Assembly (NCBI RefSeq): GCF_025263685.1
Contig: NZ_CP092109.1
Coordinates: 434,001-498,000 of the forward strand
Direction of reading: 5' to 3'
DNA: 64,000 nucleotides
Source: Geoalkalibacter halelectricus
GTDB taxonomy: Bacteria > Desulfobacterota > Desulfuromonadia > Desulfuromonadales > Geoalkalibacteraceae
In this document: in pieces, positions 1 through 8,867 of the stretch
Numbering within the stretch: position 1 is the first letter of the stretch
Layout of the letters: each line of letters opens with the position of its first letter
The notes under the pieces: generated by a model
Databases searched by the model: none
What the model was told of the DNA's origin: nothing
What the model saw: only the letters and a program-made list of their open reading frames with translations
Position numbers and translations under genes: made by a program

Positions 1-630
1 CACGTCAAGGCCCTGGGCGGCGAGATCCTCTGGCCGTTTTTCACCGAGCGCATCGACGAAAAAGGCGTTCACGGCAAGGACGGCACGCTGCTGGAAGCCG
101 ACACCGTGATCATCGCCATCGGCGAGCGTCCCGACCTCTCCTACGTGCCGCGCGACTGGCTGAGCATCAAGGGCATGATGGAGGTGGACGACTGCCGGCA
201 GGTGACTCGCGCTCCGGGTGTTTTCGCCATCGGCGACACCATCCGTCCGGGCCTGCTCACCCACGCCATCGGCGACGGCCTTGAGGCCGCCGAATACATC
301 GACGCCTATCTGAGCGGACAACCTCTGGTCGCCAAGAAAAAGCCCGAGATGGTGCCCCAGGAGTGCCTGAGCAAGGAACTCTTTCGTCCGCAGAACCGCG
401 GCCGCTTCTGCGTCATCGACGCCAAGAGCGAAACCAACCGCTGCCTGTCCTGCGGCACCTGCCGCGACTGCTCCATGTGCCTGGAAGCCTGCCCGGAAGG
501 CGCCATCCGCCGGGTCGAAAAGGACGACGGCCGCTTTGAATATGTCTCCGACGATCACGTCTGCATCGGCTGCGGCATCTGCGCCGGCATCTGCCCCTGC
601 GGAGTCTGGCATATGGAGCAGGCGGTGTAG
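1..630 (+). CDS. FAD-dependent oxidoreductase with C-terminal 4Fe-4S ferredoxin domain (5' truncated)
   Basis: The open frame begins at base 1, so the N-terminal part lies outside the window; 209 codons remain. The visible part has the end of an NAD(P)/FAD-binding fold: the GERPDL turn, then FAIGDTIRPGLLTHAIGDG, the flavin-contacting G-D motif typical of GltD-like small subunits. The C-terminal ~70 residues form a bacterial ferredoxin domain with two cysteine clusters, CLSCGTCRDCSMC...CP and CIGCGICAGICPCG, likely two 4Fe-4S centres. By family this is a cytosolic subunit passing electrons between NAD(P)H and a partner (glutamate synthase-like or other iron-sulfur oxidoreductase). Which complex it serves cannot be told because the upstream genes are missing. 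A strong terminator follows. Confidence 0.85.
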   Translation, partial: HVKALGGEILWPFFTERIDEKGVHGKDGTLLEADTVIIAIGERPDLSYVPRDWLSIKGMMEVDDCRQVTRAPGVFAIGDTIRPGLLTHAIGDGLEAAEYIDAYLSGQPLVAKKKPEMVPQECLSKELFRPQNRGRFCVIDAKSETNRCLSCGTCRDCSMCLEACPEGAIRRVEKDDGRFEYVSDDHVCIGCGICAGICPCGVWHMEQAV

Positions 631-650
631 GAACCTTGCGGAAGGAAAAC

Positions 651-691
651 AAAAAAGGCGGAGCACCTGGAATCGGGGTTCCGCCTTTTTT
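651..691 (+). terminator. Rho-independent terminator after the oxidoreductase gene
   Basis: Arms AAAAAAGGCGGA and TCCGCCTTTTTT flank a ~16-base loop and end in a T run, 20 bases past the stop codon. The A/T-rich stem ends make it potentially bidirectional, and the leftward unknown gene ends 30 bases to the right. Confidence 0.85.
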
Positions 692-720
692 CGTGGAAGT
701 ATCACAGAATTCAAAATCGA

Positions 721-1119
721 TTAAGTTCGCTCAACATAGCTGGATTCCGCGGCTATTTCCATCGCGATGATTTTCTGTGAGGGCTTGTCCGCGGGCCAAC
801 GCGTGACATTCGCATGATTGGGATTGCCCTCCACAGGTGCGGAAACCACGGCAAGGTGATGCCGCTCAAAAGTCTTGACTTGATTCTCGGCGCGCCCGTA
901 AAGGGATTTTCCGATCTGTCCGGCCACGTCCTCGCCGATGCCCCAGAGCTCCTTGTCGCCCAATCCCAGATGCCGGGTAACGGAAAGGTCGGCATAAGGA
1001 TGTGGAATGAAAGGATCGGGACGCAGCGTCTTATCGTGCCGCACATGAGATTTTTGCAGAATGTAGCGCGACAGCCACTCCTCATCACCAACAGGGGTCA
1101 GGGACTCGTCAACACTCAT
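721..1119 (-). CDS. Uncharacterised protein, third gene of the TIGR04255 trio
   Basis: A 132-aa protein of unknown function. I start it at the ATG at 1119 because that gives a 4-bp ATGA overlap with the upstream gene; the longer frame to 1281 adds a low-complexity shadow of that gene. The sequence is polar, with no membrane segment or signal peptide. Notable stretches are RHDKTLRPDPFIPHPYADLSV, where a proline-rich loop leads into DLSVTRHLGL, and SLYGRAENQV. The C-terminus holds several His and Asn residues (HHLAVVSAPVEGNPNHANV). Its position as the last gene of a coupled trio beside a type I restriction system suggests a role shared with those genes, but no domain is recognised. Confidence 0.7.
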   Translation of the reverse strand: MSVDESLTPVGDEEWLSRYILQKSHVRHDKTLRPDPFIPHPYADLSVTRHLGLGDKELWGIGEDVAGQIGKSLYGRAENQVKTFERHHLAVVSAPVEGNPNHANVTRWPADKPSQKIIAMEIAAESSYVERT

Positions 1120-1619
1120 GCCGCCATAATCCGGACGATCAGATTCATGATGACCTCGGGTATTTCGCCGAAAAAAGGTTCCGTGCCGTAAGCTTTGCTC
1201 GCGCCGATCAAAGCGGCATAGTGCAGTTCTCCGTCGGCACTCACGCTCACGGAGAGGGTTCGACGGGGCGAACGATACCATTCCAGGGTAAGCTGGCCAT
1301 CTGCTTCCGCACCGATGGTCGGCACCGGCATACCCAAGGGCAGTGCCCTGAGAAACTGTGCCGTCGAGTGAAACGCGGCCTCACTCACCGGCTCGGCGTG
1401 ATAACCGTCCCAGCCCGGTTCCTTGCATTCCGTGAATATCAGGCACAAGTCTTCAAAGACTTTTTGGCCGAAAAGTCCGAAAGCCATGGCACTTTGCAGA
1501 TGCTCGCGCCCCTTTTCCGCCTCAGCGGCCACATAACGCGCCGCTCTGCTCGCCCCTCGGGTCGGTGGCGCCACGCCGCCGGAGTACCTGCCGGTCGCAA
1601 CCGTCATTTCAAATGTCAT
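1116..1619 (-). CDS. Uncharacterised protein, second gene of the TIGR04255 trio
   Basis: A 167-aa soluble protein overlapping its neighbours by 4 bp on both sides (ATGA at 1616-1619 and at 1116-1119), so the three genes are probably translationally coupled. The N-terminal ~30 residues are basic and Ala/Gly-rich. The central part has a distinctive run, EPGWDGYHAEPVSEAAFHS followed by FLRALPLGMPVPTIGAEADG and LTLEWYR, which looks like a conserved small alpha/beta module. I associate the combination of W-D-G, alternating prolines and a D-G-x-L-x-L-E-W strand with uncharacterised partners of TIGR04255 proteins, but from memory only. No catalytic motif is evident. Confidence 0.72.
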   Translation of the reverse strand: MTFEMTVATGRYSGGVAPPTRGASRAARYVAAEAEKGREHLQSAMAFGLFGQKVFEDLCLIFTECKEPGWDGYHAEPVSEAAFHSTAQFLRALPLGMPVPTIGAEADGQLTLEWYRSPRRTLSVSVSADGELHYAALIGASKAYGTEPFFGEIPEVIMNLIVRIMAA

Positions 1620-2410
1620 TGAAAACTCCTTATAGCGTTTTCGGTGACACTACCGAAGAACACCTTGTTTTTCAGCCAGCGCATTTCATCAAGGGTGCGC
1701 ATCGGCAATCCCTGGTCGAGGGTTGGGACACGGGTCGAAAAAACATCGATGTCCAGAATCAGGCCGGGCCCCTTATCACTCCCGGCCTGCGGCGGCTGAA
1801 CGGTACGCACCACATTAACAAAGTAAGAGTGCCCGGGCACTGCAAAGGTTTCCTGATGCATGAACCCGATAAAAGGCAGATCGAAATTTCGCGGCGGCTC
1901 TGGTGCGGGCTTGATGTAATCACCCAGGTCGAAACTTCCGGACGGCAACTCAATCCGATTAATGAAACGAAGACCGATCCGGTTAATCTCGACGGGTCGC
2001 GCCATTGCCGAAAAAATTCCCCAGAGCCGTAAACCCTCCTGAGAAAAAGTGTTCCAATCCGGGTAAGGTTCGAGACGGCTGTAGACAAATCCATCGCGAT
2101 TGAATTGCACGATTTGTTTCTGGTCGGCCGTCTGAAAACGCACGCCCCTGAAACCCAGATCGCGAAATGTTTGGCGGGGCGGGCTTTCCCCCTCGATATG
2201 CAACTCATGCTCGAAGGCCCGGTGAGCATCCAGAAAGACAAAACCGGACAATTGCGGCTCCAGTGCGGCGCGCACACTGCTCTCTTCAAAAGCCGCGGAG
2301 GCATGCGCACGGATATCAATGACACTCTCGACGAGAGGGGAGCGCGCCAGGTGTGGAAACGTCTCACCACAATCAACGACAATTTTTTGAGGAGACTTTA
2401 TGTGCGACAT
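1616..2410 (-). CDS. TIGR04255 family protein (sporadically distributed family)
   Basis: A 264-aa protein with the two end signatures I know for TIGR04255: an N-terminal SPLVESVIDIRAHA strand and a C-terminal LDEMRWLKNKVFFGSVTENA helix. The middle is beta-rich (FRDLGFRGVRFQTADQKQIV, RIGLRFINRIELP). The family has no assigned activity; its patchy distribution and frequent place among mobile or defence genes are known. The ATG at 2410 is preceded by a TAGGAT ribosome site. It follows hsdR by 103 bases on the same strand and starts a three-gene cassette joined by ATGA overlaps, which points to one functional unit of unknown job, possibly anti-phage. Confidence 0.85.
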   Translation of the reverse strand: MSHIKSPQKIVVDCGETFPHLARSPLVESVIDIRAHASAAFEESSVRAALEPQLSGFVFLDAHRAFEHELHIEGESPPRQTFRDLGFRGVRFQTADQKQIVQFNRDGFVYSRLEPYPDWNTFSQEGLRLWGIFSAMARPVEINRIGLRFINRIELPSGSFDLGDYIKPAPEPPRNFDLPFIGFMHQETFAVPGHSYFVNVVRTVQPPQAGSDKGPGLILDIDVFSTRVPTLDQGLPMRTLDEMRWLKNKVFFGSVTENAIRSFQ

Positions 2411-2513
2411 CTGTGTATCCTATCAGAAGTCCTTGTGATTTTCCATCGCTCAGGTGTTGAACGGCGCTTATCCAATTTGATGAAACAGACGACGGCCATC
2501 CCCGCTCGTCGGG

Positions 2514-5504
2514 CTATTCGACCTCTTCCCTGATCTGACCATAGACCTGGTGAAGCAAATAATCCGAAGCCACGCGGTGAAAGGCTTTATCGTTCATCAG
2601 GCGAGAAAAAATCTCCTCATTGCCTTCCATGCGGTCGATGATCAGGCTTTCGAGGGCCTTGTCGAAGACAAACTTGAAATTCTCCAGTGTGTTGACCTTG
2701 GCTGCCTGGCGCAGTGATTCATCGGCCGCTGCTTCTTCTCTGATTTGATCGAAGAAAAGTTGATCGGCGGGCTTGAAGTCGGTGCCGAAGCGGTCATTGA
2801 GAATTCCGATCAACTGAGAAAGTTCGACAAACTCTTCATGGCCCTTACCGGTGCCGACTTCAGTCGGGCCTTTCAGGGGTTTGGCCTCGCCTTCGTTTAA
2901 GGCTATCGAGCCTTCGCTGATCTTCTGCAGCCGATAATACTTGAGCTTCACCTCGTCATCGAAGGTGTAGACCGGCCCGCCCTTGCGGGGCGGCAGCTTG
3001 GAATGCAGGAAGCGCAGGTAGGTGTAGAGCTTTTCCAGTTCGGAATCCTGATAGGGGATGATCTGCGACAAAAAGCCGTACAGGCTGCGGAAGCTCACCA
3101 GCAAACTTCGGAACTCTTCCTGGTCATCCTCAACCAGGTCCTTGAATCGGCTGACGGCATGATCCAGCAGGCCGTTCATGGCTTTGTGGTCGCCCGGTGT
3201 GTTGTGCGGCTTGAAGAAGACTTTACAGAAGGCTTCCACTTCCTGTTCAAAATACACATGGAAGGCATCAAGCCCAGCCTGCAGCTCATTGAGCTTCTGT
3301 GGGTTCACATCCTCGCCGAGGGGGGTTCGCTCGTAATAGGGCTTGAACGACTCGAAAATTTCGCTGGCGTCGTTGACGAAATCGAGGACGAAGGTGTCCT
3401 CCTTACCGGCGGTCGTGCGATTCAGGCGCGACAGGGTCTGCACCGCCTGGATGCCGGACAGCCTTTTGTCGACGTACATGCTGTGCAAGAGCGGCTGGTC
3501 GAAACCGGTCTGGTATTTCTCGGCGACAAGGAGCACCTGGTAATTATCACCGGCGAATTTTTCGGGTAGCTCTTTTTCCTTGATCCCCTCGTTCATGCCG
3601 ACTTCGGTGTAATTTTTTCCTTTGAAGTCCGGGTCTTCCACCGTGCCGGAAAACGCCACGAGGGTGCGGATATCCTTGTAGCCGTTATCGGCGATGTATT
3701 TGTCGAAGTGCTGCTTATAGCGCACCGCGTGCAAACGGGAAGAGGTCACGACCATCGCCTTGGCCCTACCGCCGATCTTGTGCCGAGTGTGGGTGCGGAA
3801 GTGCTCCACCATGACCTCGGTCTTCTGCGCCAGGTTGTGCGGGTGAAAACTGATGAAGCGGGCCAAGGCCCTGGCGGCTTTTTTCTTTTCTACCTGTGGA
3901 TCGTCCTCCACCGACTTGATCAGGCCGTAATAAGCCTTATAGGTCGTGTAATGCTTGAGGACGTCCATGATGAACCCTTCTTCGATGGCCTGACGCATGG
4001 TGTACAGGTGAAAGGGTGCGGAGCCGGTCGGCCCCGGCTCGTTGAAGACATGGAGAGTCTTGTATTTGGGGGTGGCGGTGAAGGCAAAAAAGCTGATGTT
4101 GGGCTGCTTGCCGCGCTTGAGCATGGTCTTGAGGATCGCTTCTCCCGCATCGTCAAGTCCCTGTGCCTCGGCCTCCTGCTTGGCCTTTTCTTTGATCCCG
4201 GTAGCGGCGAGCACCCCTTTCATCTCCGTGGCCGTTTCTCCCGATTGGGAGCTGTGCGCCTCGTCGATAATGACGGCATAGCGGCGCTCGGGTAGATCGC
4301 CGACTTTTTGGGTAACGAAGGGAAACTTCTGCAGAGTGGTGATGACAATCGGCGTGCCCTGCTTCAGGGCCTCGGCCAGTTGGGTGGAATCCTCGTCGAT
4401 CTTCTGAACCACGCCCTTCTTGTGCTCAAACTGGTAGATCGTATCCTGCAATTGCTGATCAAGCACCAGACGGTCGGTTATGACCACCACGGAGTCGAAA
4501 ACCTTCTCGTCCTTGTCGTTATGCAGACCCGCCAGCCGGTGGGCCAGCCAGGCGATGGAATTGCTCTTGCCGCTTCCGGCCGAGTGCTGCACCAAATAAT
4601 TGTGTCCCGGTCCCTTGCCACGAGCGTCGGACACCATCTTGCGCACGGCATCTAGCTGGTGGTAGCGAGGGAAGATCATGGTTTCCCTGGTTTGAGTCTT
4701 GATCCCCTTGGCCATGGCAATCTTCTTCTCTTCCACCTGCAAATGCATGAACCGCCCGATGATGTCGAGCAAGCTGTCACGCTGCCAGACATCTTCCCAC
4801 AGGTAGGCGCTGCGGTACCCCTCAGGGTTTTCCGGATTGCCCGCGCCGCCCTGGTCGCCCTTGTTGAAGGGGAGAAAGAAGGTACTGGTTCCGGCCAGCC
4901 GGGTGGTCATATAGACCTGATCGGGATCAACGGCGAAGTGCACCAAGGCCCGTTTCTTAAATTGAAACAGCAACTCCTTGGGGTCGCGGTCCTTCTGATA
5001 CTGCCCCTTGGCATGTTCGACCGTCTGCCCGCTCATGGGGTTTTTCAGCTCGGCGGTGACGACGGGCAGGCCGTTGATGGACAGAACGAGGTCAAGAGAG
5101 TTTTCATTCCTGGTGCTGTATTTGAGCTGGCGCGTTACGGTCAGGCGATTGGCTTGGTACAGGGCTGTGGTCTCGGGGTTCATGCCGCTGGCGGGCGCGA
5201 AATATGCTACCCGCAGCCGCTTGCCGAAGCATTTGAAGCCGTGTCGCAGGACGTTGAGCATGCCCTGTGAGTCGAGGGTGCGGCAGAGGTCATCGAGGAC
5301 AACTTTTTCAGCGTCCTTACCATGGTAGGCGGCTATAGGTTCCCAGAGCTTGGGTTGGGTCTGCTGGATGAAGGGGAGAAGTAGGGTCGAGTCAAGTGCA
5401 CGGTCACGGTCGAAGGTGGCGGGATCACCCGGCGCGTAACCGCCTTCGGCCACAAGAGACCGCCCCATGGCCTCTTCGAACCGTATTTCCGTGTGCTTTT
5501 TCAT
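2514..5504 (-). CDS. hsdR: Type I restriction endonuclease subunit R
   Basis: The motor and nuclease subunit of a type I restriction-modification enzyme, 996 aa, the usual length. A PD-(D/E)xK nuclease domain lies near the N-terminus: D138 in SLDLVLS and E152-L-K154 in VVTAELKNPMSGQ, followed by the Q-x-x-x-Y-type stretch HAKGQY. The SF2 motor follows: Walker A QHSAGSGKSNS (K313), DEAH box IIDEAHSSQSGE (D414), and motif VI in VQTLSRLNRT. The C-terminal ~250 residues are helical and probably dock onto HsdM/HsdS. It is separated from the hsdM-hsdS-regulator block by a 290-bp AT-rich gap, so it may have its own promoter. No frameshift or missing catalytic residue is seen. Confidence 0.96.
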   Translation of the reverse strand: MKKHTEIRFEEAMGRSLVAEGGYAPGDPATFDRDRALDSTLLLPFIQQTQPKLWEPIAAYHGKDAEKVVLDDLCRTLDSQGMLNVLRHGFKCFGKRLRVAYFAPASGMNPETTALYQANRLTVTRQLKYSTRNENSLDLVLSINGLPVVTAELKNPMSGQTVEHAKGQYQKDRDPKELLFQFKKRALVHFAVDPDQVYMTTRLAGTSTFFLPFNKGDQGGAGNPENPEGYRSAYLWEDVWQRDSLLDIIGRFMHLQVEEKKIAMAKGIKTQTRETMIFPRYHQLDAVRKMVSDARGKGPGHNYLVQHSAGSGKSNSIAWLAHRLAGLHNDKDEKVFDSVVVITDRLVLDQQLQDTIYQFEHKKGVVQKIDEDSTQLAEALKQGTPIVITTLQKFPFVTQKVGDLPERRYAVIIDEAHSSQSGETATEMKGVLAATGIKEKAKQEAEAQGLDDAGEAILKTMLKRGKQPNISFFAFTATPKYKTLHVFNEPGPTGSAPFHLYTMRQAIEEGFIMDVLKHYTTYKAYYGLIKSVEDDPQVEKKKAARALARFISFHPHNLAQKTEVMVEHFRTHTRHKIGGRAKAMVVTSSRLHAVRYKQHFDKYIADNGYKDIRTLVAFSGTVEDPDFKGKNYTEVGMNEGIKEKELPEKFAGDNYQVLLVAEKYQTGFDQPLLHSMYVDKRLSGIQAVQTLSRLNRTTAGKEDTFVLDFVNDASEIFESFKPYYERTPLGEDVNPQKLNELQAGLDAFHVYFEQEVEAFCKVFFKPHNTPGDHKAMNGLLDHAVSRFKDLVEDDQEEFRSLLVSFRSLYGFLSQIIPYQDSELEKLYTYLRFLHSKLPPRKGGPVYTFDDEVKLKYYRLQKISEGSIALNEGEAKPLKGPTEVGTGKGHEEFVELSQLIGILNDRFGTDFKPADQLFFDQIREEAAADESLRQAAKVNTLENFKFVFDKALESLIIDRMEGNEEIFSRLMNDKAFHRVASDYLLHQVYGQIREEVE

Positions 5505-5541
5505 CTCCGCCCTCTCCTGTCAAATAATAAATTGTCAGCGA

Positions 5542-5787
5542 TTTAAAGCCGCTCCCAAAAAAAATAGCGCTCAATTTAAACCGTCTAACCTGCACGCTTA
5601 CCCCGCATAGTCAAACCGCAAAGTCAAACATGGCAACTAAGAATGCATGTTTCGCCGTTTTCTCGTGCCCCCGAAAATTCCCGCTATTTTTAAACGGAGG
5701 CCGCAAAAAAATATACCAGGGATTACAGCATGTTATCTTGCAAGACCCTCATTTTTGGCGTTTAAAACCGTTTAAACGGCGTTTAAA
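5542..5787. repeat. Cluster of TTTAAA-centred repeats upstream of hsdR
   Basis: Six TTTAAA cores occur in about 250 bases: 5542, 5575, 5689, 5761, 5771 and 5782. Several carry the same right flank (TTTAAACCG, TTTAAACGG). One is a perfect 12-bp palindrome, CCGTTTAAACGG at 5768-5779, and GGCGTTTAAA repeats at 5757 and 5778, 21 bases (two helical turns) apart. The cluster fills the gap between the regulator gene and hsdR. It could be an operator for hsdR or the 3' structure of the preceding transcript; this is inference. Confidence 0.5.
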
Positions 5788-5793
5788 GGTGGT

Positions 5794-7497
5794 TTAACCG
5801 CCTTTTTTATTAAACACGCCAGAGGCCGCGTCCTGAGCAAGGCACCATAAGTGGTCCTGCCCGCTCTTGACGCTAAAGATCGTTTTATCTTTAGCCCTCA
5901 TCTCAGTCAGTAAATTTTTGACCTTATGTCGCTTTTTTTCTTCGGTCAGCCCACCGGGCAACATCGAAAAAAGCAACTCCTCCAGTTGGAGTCGCGAAGT
6001 CGGCCCGAATTGGCCGATGTGTTGAAGGACGAATTCCTTGAGTCTACCCTTTTCCAATCCCCTGTTGAGGGTATACGTCGGCCGGGTATCCGTCGCCTCG
6101 GCCACCTTGGCCGACACGAAATAATTCGGTTTTCTGCCTTCTATTAAACCAGCTTTTCTAAGCATGGTCGCAGCTTCGTCGGTGATCGGCTGGCGCTTTT
6201 GCACCCGATCGAGAAGAATGACCTTGGAAAGTTCGAGGTCTTGCCGTTCCAACAGCAGCTTGGTGTAGTTTTCATCGATAACGTGCCCGGGAATTTCGAG
6301 CACGACCTTTCCCATCTCGGATGTACAAAAATCGGGGAGAGGGAAATAGCGCCGCCGCTGGGCAATAATCATCGAATGGATACCGTGCCCCATGGTATCG
6401 ATCATGTTCAGATTAACCATTGCGTTGGCCAACCAGAGGTTCCGATAGGTGCGAGGAGTCCGTTCGCCGGAAAAGTAGTCTTCCGGCTTGCCTTCGAAGA
6501 AGTTGCCGGAATTCTCAAAAATCAAGCGATCCACTTTCTCGGTGACAATGATGCGGGCGTTCATACCGTAATCCTGATGAGCGATGCAGTTGTGCAGCGC
6601 TTCCAGAATGACCCGGGTGTCGTATTTACTCACCTCGGTGGCCAAAAGCTGGTTGTCGGGGAATATCTTGTGTTTGATGTTGCGGATGCGCCGTAGCACC
6701 TCGGTCGTCTCCAGCAGAAAGGGAGGGCCGAAATGACGATAATCGCGCTCCTCTGCCTCCAACTTCCAAGTAATCTGGGCGGGGTGCGGAAGCAGGTAAT
6801 GGCTGGCTTCGGGTTTGCCGAGAAGAAGCAGCGCGGCTCGGGTGATCTGCCCCTGAATGGTAATTTTCGCCTTGTCGAGAAATGTCGCAATGTCCCAGGA
6901 GTCGATTTCGCCGGCAAAGGTGGAATTCTGATTCTTCTCCTTGAATTTTGCCCGAGCGAGGGCAAGCGCCACAGGGTCAAGATCCGACAACCGAGCCCCC
7001 GCAAGGGCAAAGGCCGACCAGTCCTCCACCTCAACCGACTCAGCCAGAATAGCCGCTTGCCGCTCGGGGCGCATCTCAACCAGATTGTCATCGATACGCT
7101 GCCACGCCTTATCGTGCGCATAGACGGGAAGGCGCAGCTTATGTTTCGGCACATGAAAGACCCAGACAGTTTTTCCTGTGTCCTCGGCGCTCAACACCTC
7201 AATTTCAAGCCGCTCTGAATCGAGATTCGGACATTTGCCGAGGATGCGCAGTCGAATGTTTTCGGGCGTATAATCATGAAAATCCTGAATGCCGACGATC
7301 TCAAGGGTCTTGTCTTTGACGCCGATCACCATGTGCCCGCCATTCATGTTGGCCAGGGCTGAAACGTATGAGATGATGTCGTTTCCCCTGTCCCCAGACA
7401 CGGCGTGCCTCAGGTTCTTGAATTCCTTCCATTCGCACGCTTCGTTTTCAGAGGAATAGGCCATTTGAAGAAACCTTTTCAGCTCACTCTCCGTCAT
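5794..7497 (-). CDS. AlbA_2/Schlafen-type DNA-binding ATPase-like regulator (COG2865 type)
   Basis: A 567-aa protein of the kind often found inside type I restriction operons. The N-terminal ~150 residues match the AlbA_2 (Schlafen-like) domain: ENEACEWKEFKNL, then DIISYVSALANMNGGHMVIGV, the NxxGG-type core. The region ~290-400 resembles the HATPase_c_4 domain of COG2865 proteins (VILEALHNCIAHQDYGMNA and NLWLANAMVNLNMIDTMGHG). The C-terminal ~150 residues look like winged-helix segments (FGPTSRLQLEELL). The start overlaps the hsdS stop by 4 bp (ATGA, 7494-7497). The role in restriction is unproven; control of expression or nucleic-acid sensing are the usual guesses. Confidence 0.85.
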   Translation of the reverse strand: MTESELKRFLQMAYSSENEACEWKEFKNLRHAVSGDRGNDIISYVSALANMNGGHMVIGVKDKTLEIVGIQDFHDYTPENIRLRILGKCPNLDSERLEIEVLSAEDTGKTVWVFHVPKHKLRLPVYAHDKAWQRIDDNLVEMRPERQAAILAESVEVEDWSAFALAGARLSDLDPVALALARAKFKEKNQNSTFAGEIDSWDIATFLDKAKITIQGQITRAALLLLGKPEASHYLLPHPAQITWKLEAEERDYRHFGPPFLLETTEVLRRIRNIKHKIFPDNQLLATEVSKYDTRVILEALHNCIAHQDYGMNARIIVTEKVDRLIFENSGNFFEGKPEDYFSGERTPRTYRNLWLANAMVNLNMIDTMGHGIHSMIIAQRRRYFPLPDFCTSEMGKVVLEIPGHVIDENYTKLLLERQDLELSKVILLDRVQKRQPITDEAATMLRKAGLIEGRKPNYFVSAKVAEATDTRPTYTLNRGLEKGRLKEFVLQHIGQFGPTSRLQLEELLFSMLPGGLTEEKKRHKVKNLLTEMRAKDKTIFSVKSGQDHLWCLAQDAASGVFNKKGG

Positions 7498-8867
7498 GCA
7501 ACTTCCCTCCCCTCTTCAAAGGAGCGCACGTCGATCTTTCCGGTCACGGCGGCGGAGATAAGTGCCGCCCGATACTCCTGGAGCCTAGTGATAGCAGCTT
7601 CTATAGTGGATTGGAGAGCAGTCAGCTTTTCGGAGTGTTGGGTTAAAGAATCGACAATGCTCTTCTGTTCGGTTAAGGGCGGCAACAGGACCGGCAACCG
7701 ACCTAAAATAGTCGTGTTCAAGTTCTCCATTGTGGAGCCAACAGATACCAGCGACAAATATTCAGAAACGCCCCGGAATCCAAGAAATGCGTGCATAAAC
7801 CGAGGCAAAACCGAACGTTTAACCAATCGGACCCGAAGACATCCCGTCCCGCATAGCCAACCTTCTTCATTTTTGCCAACAAGGCCACACCGCCCCATTT
7901 CGCCACGGCGACCGAAGATTAAATCTCCCTCAAAAAGCTGATGCCGGGCGAGTTCATGATATTTTTCACCCGCAACCGTCCACCTGTGATCAGGGACAAG
8001 TTTGCCATTAATGATATTGGCCGGATTTATGATGGGGGTGCCATCATCGACATAATCACTTGCATGAAGTTGTGTTCCGAAGGGGCCGGTTTGCAATGAC
8101 TCGGAGACCCAACCAAGTCGTTTAACCTCCCAATGCGCCGGAATCTCCCCCAGCCACTCCACGCCGGAATCTTTCATCGGCACGCCGGGATCAAGCCCTT
8201 TGGTCACGGCTTGGCTGATCAGAGCCGTGCGCTTTTCCTGCAGCAGTTCGATGAGCCGCTGCTTCTTGGCGATGAGAGCATCAATGCGGGTGGTTTCGCG
8301 GTCGAGGAAGGCGGCAATGGTGGACTGCTCTTCGACGCAGGGCAGCAATGCGGGCAGGTTCCCGATATAATCCCAGCTCGCCCGAGGCATTTTCGCTCCG
8401 TAAGTCGATGAATCAACTATGTTGATGAAATCCTTTGAAAGCAGGTAGTAGAAAAGGTACCGAGGAACCAAGTCTTTTTGGCGAAGCACAAGGGCTTCAC
8501 CGGTGCAAAGTCCATTCGTTTGGGCATAGTAAACCTTGGCCAAATAAGGCCGAAGTTTTCCAAAAAGAACGTCTCCGGCAGAAAAGCAATTTGCAACCCC
8601 TTCCGGCTGACCTTCGGTTTCTACCCTGCGCCCCGTCCAGGATTCGATATTTTCAAGGCCGAAATACGGGCGGTCAGCCTCAGCTGACTCGACCTTTTCG
8701 TTTACAAGGCCCACCGCATATTTGAATCTCTTCAAATCCCAGTGTTCTGGAATTTCGCCAAGCCAACTCACCCCTGATTTTTTGTAGGCCGGATACACAT
8801 TCCATTCAGAACTGCTGGCCCCATCAAGCACCTTGACATCTTCAGAATCGAGCGCAGCTTCGCTCAT
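7494..8867 (-). CDS. hsdS: Type I restriction-modification specificity subunit S
   Basis: The DNA-recognition subunit, 457 aa, with the classic two-repeat layout. Each target-recognition domain opens with the same motif: SGVSWLGEIPEHWDLKR near residue 31 and SGVEWLGEIPAHWEVKR near residue 234. Each half ends with a long helix that acts as a spacer (about 188-225 and 400-448), both finishing in a similar ALISxAVTxG(L/K)D segment. The two halves would read the two parts of a bipartite target. The gene is less GC-rich than its surroundings, as is common for exchanged specificity genes. It overlaps hsdM and the regulator gene by 4 bp at each end. The target sequence cannot be predicted. Confidence 0.95.
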   Translation of the reverse strand: MSEAALDSEDVKVLDGASSSEWNVYPAYKKSGVSWLGEIPEHWDLKRFKYAVGLVNEKVESAEADRPYFGLENIESWTGRRVETEGQPEGVANCFSAGDVLFGKLRPYLAKVYYAQTNGLCTGEALVLRQKDLVPRYLFYYLLSKDFINIVDSSTYGAKMPRASWDYIGNLPALLPCVEEQSTIAAFLDRETTRIDALIAKKQRLIELLQEKRTALISQAVTKGLDPGVPMKDSGVEWLGEIPAHWEVKRLGWVSESLQTGPFGTQLHASDYVDDGTPIINPANIINGKLVPDHRWTVAGEKYHELARHQLFEGDLIFGRRGEMGRCGLVGKNEEGWLCGTGCLRVRLVKRSVLPRFMHAFLGFRGVSEYLSLVSVGSTMENLNTTILGRLPVLLPPLTEQKSIVDSLTQHSEKLTALQSTIEAAITRLQEYRAALISAAVTGKIDVRSFEEGREVA

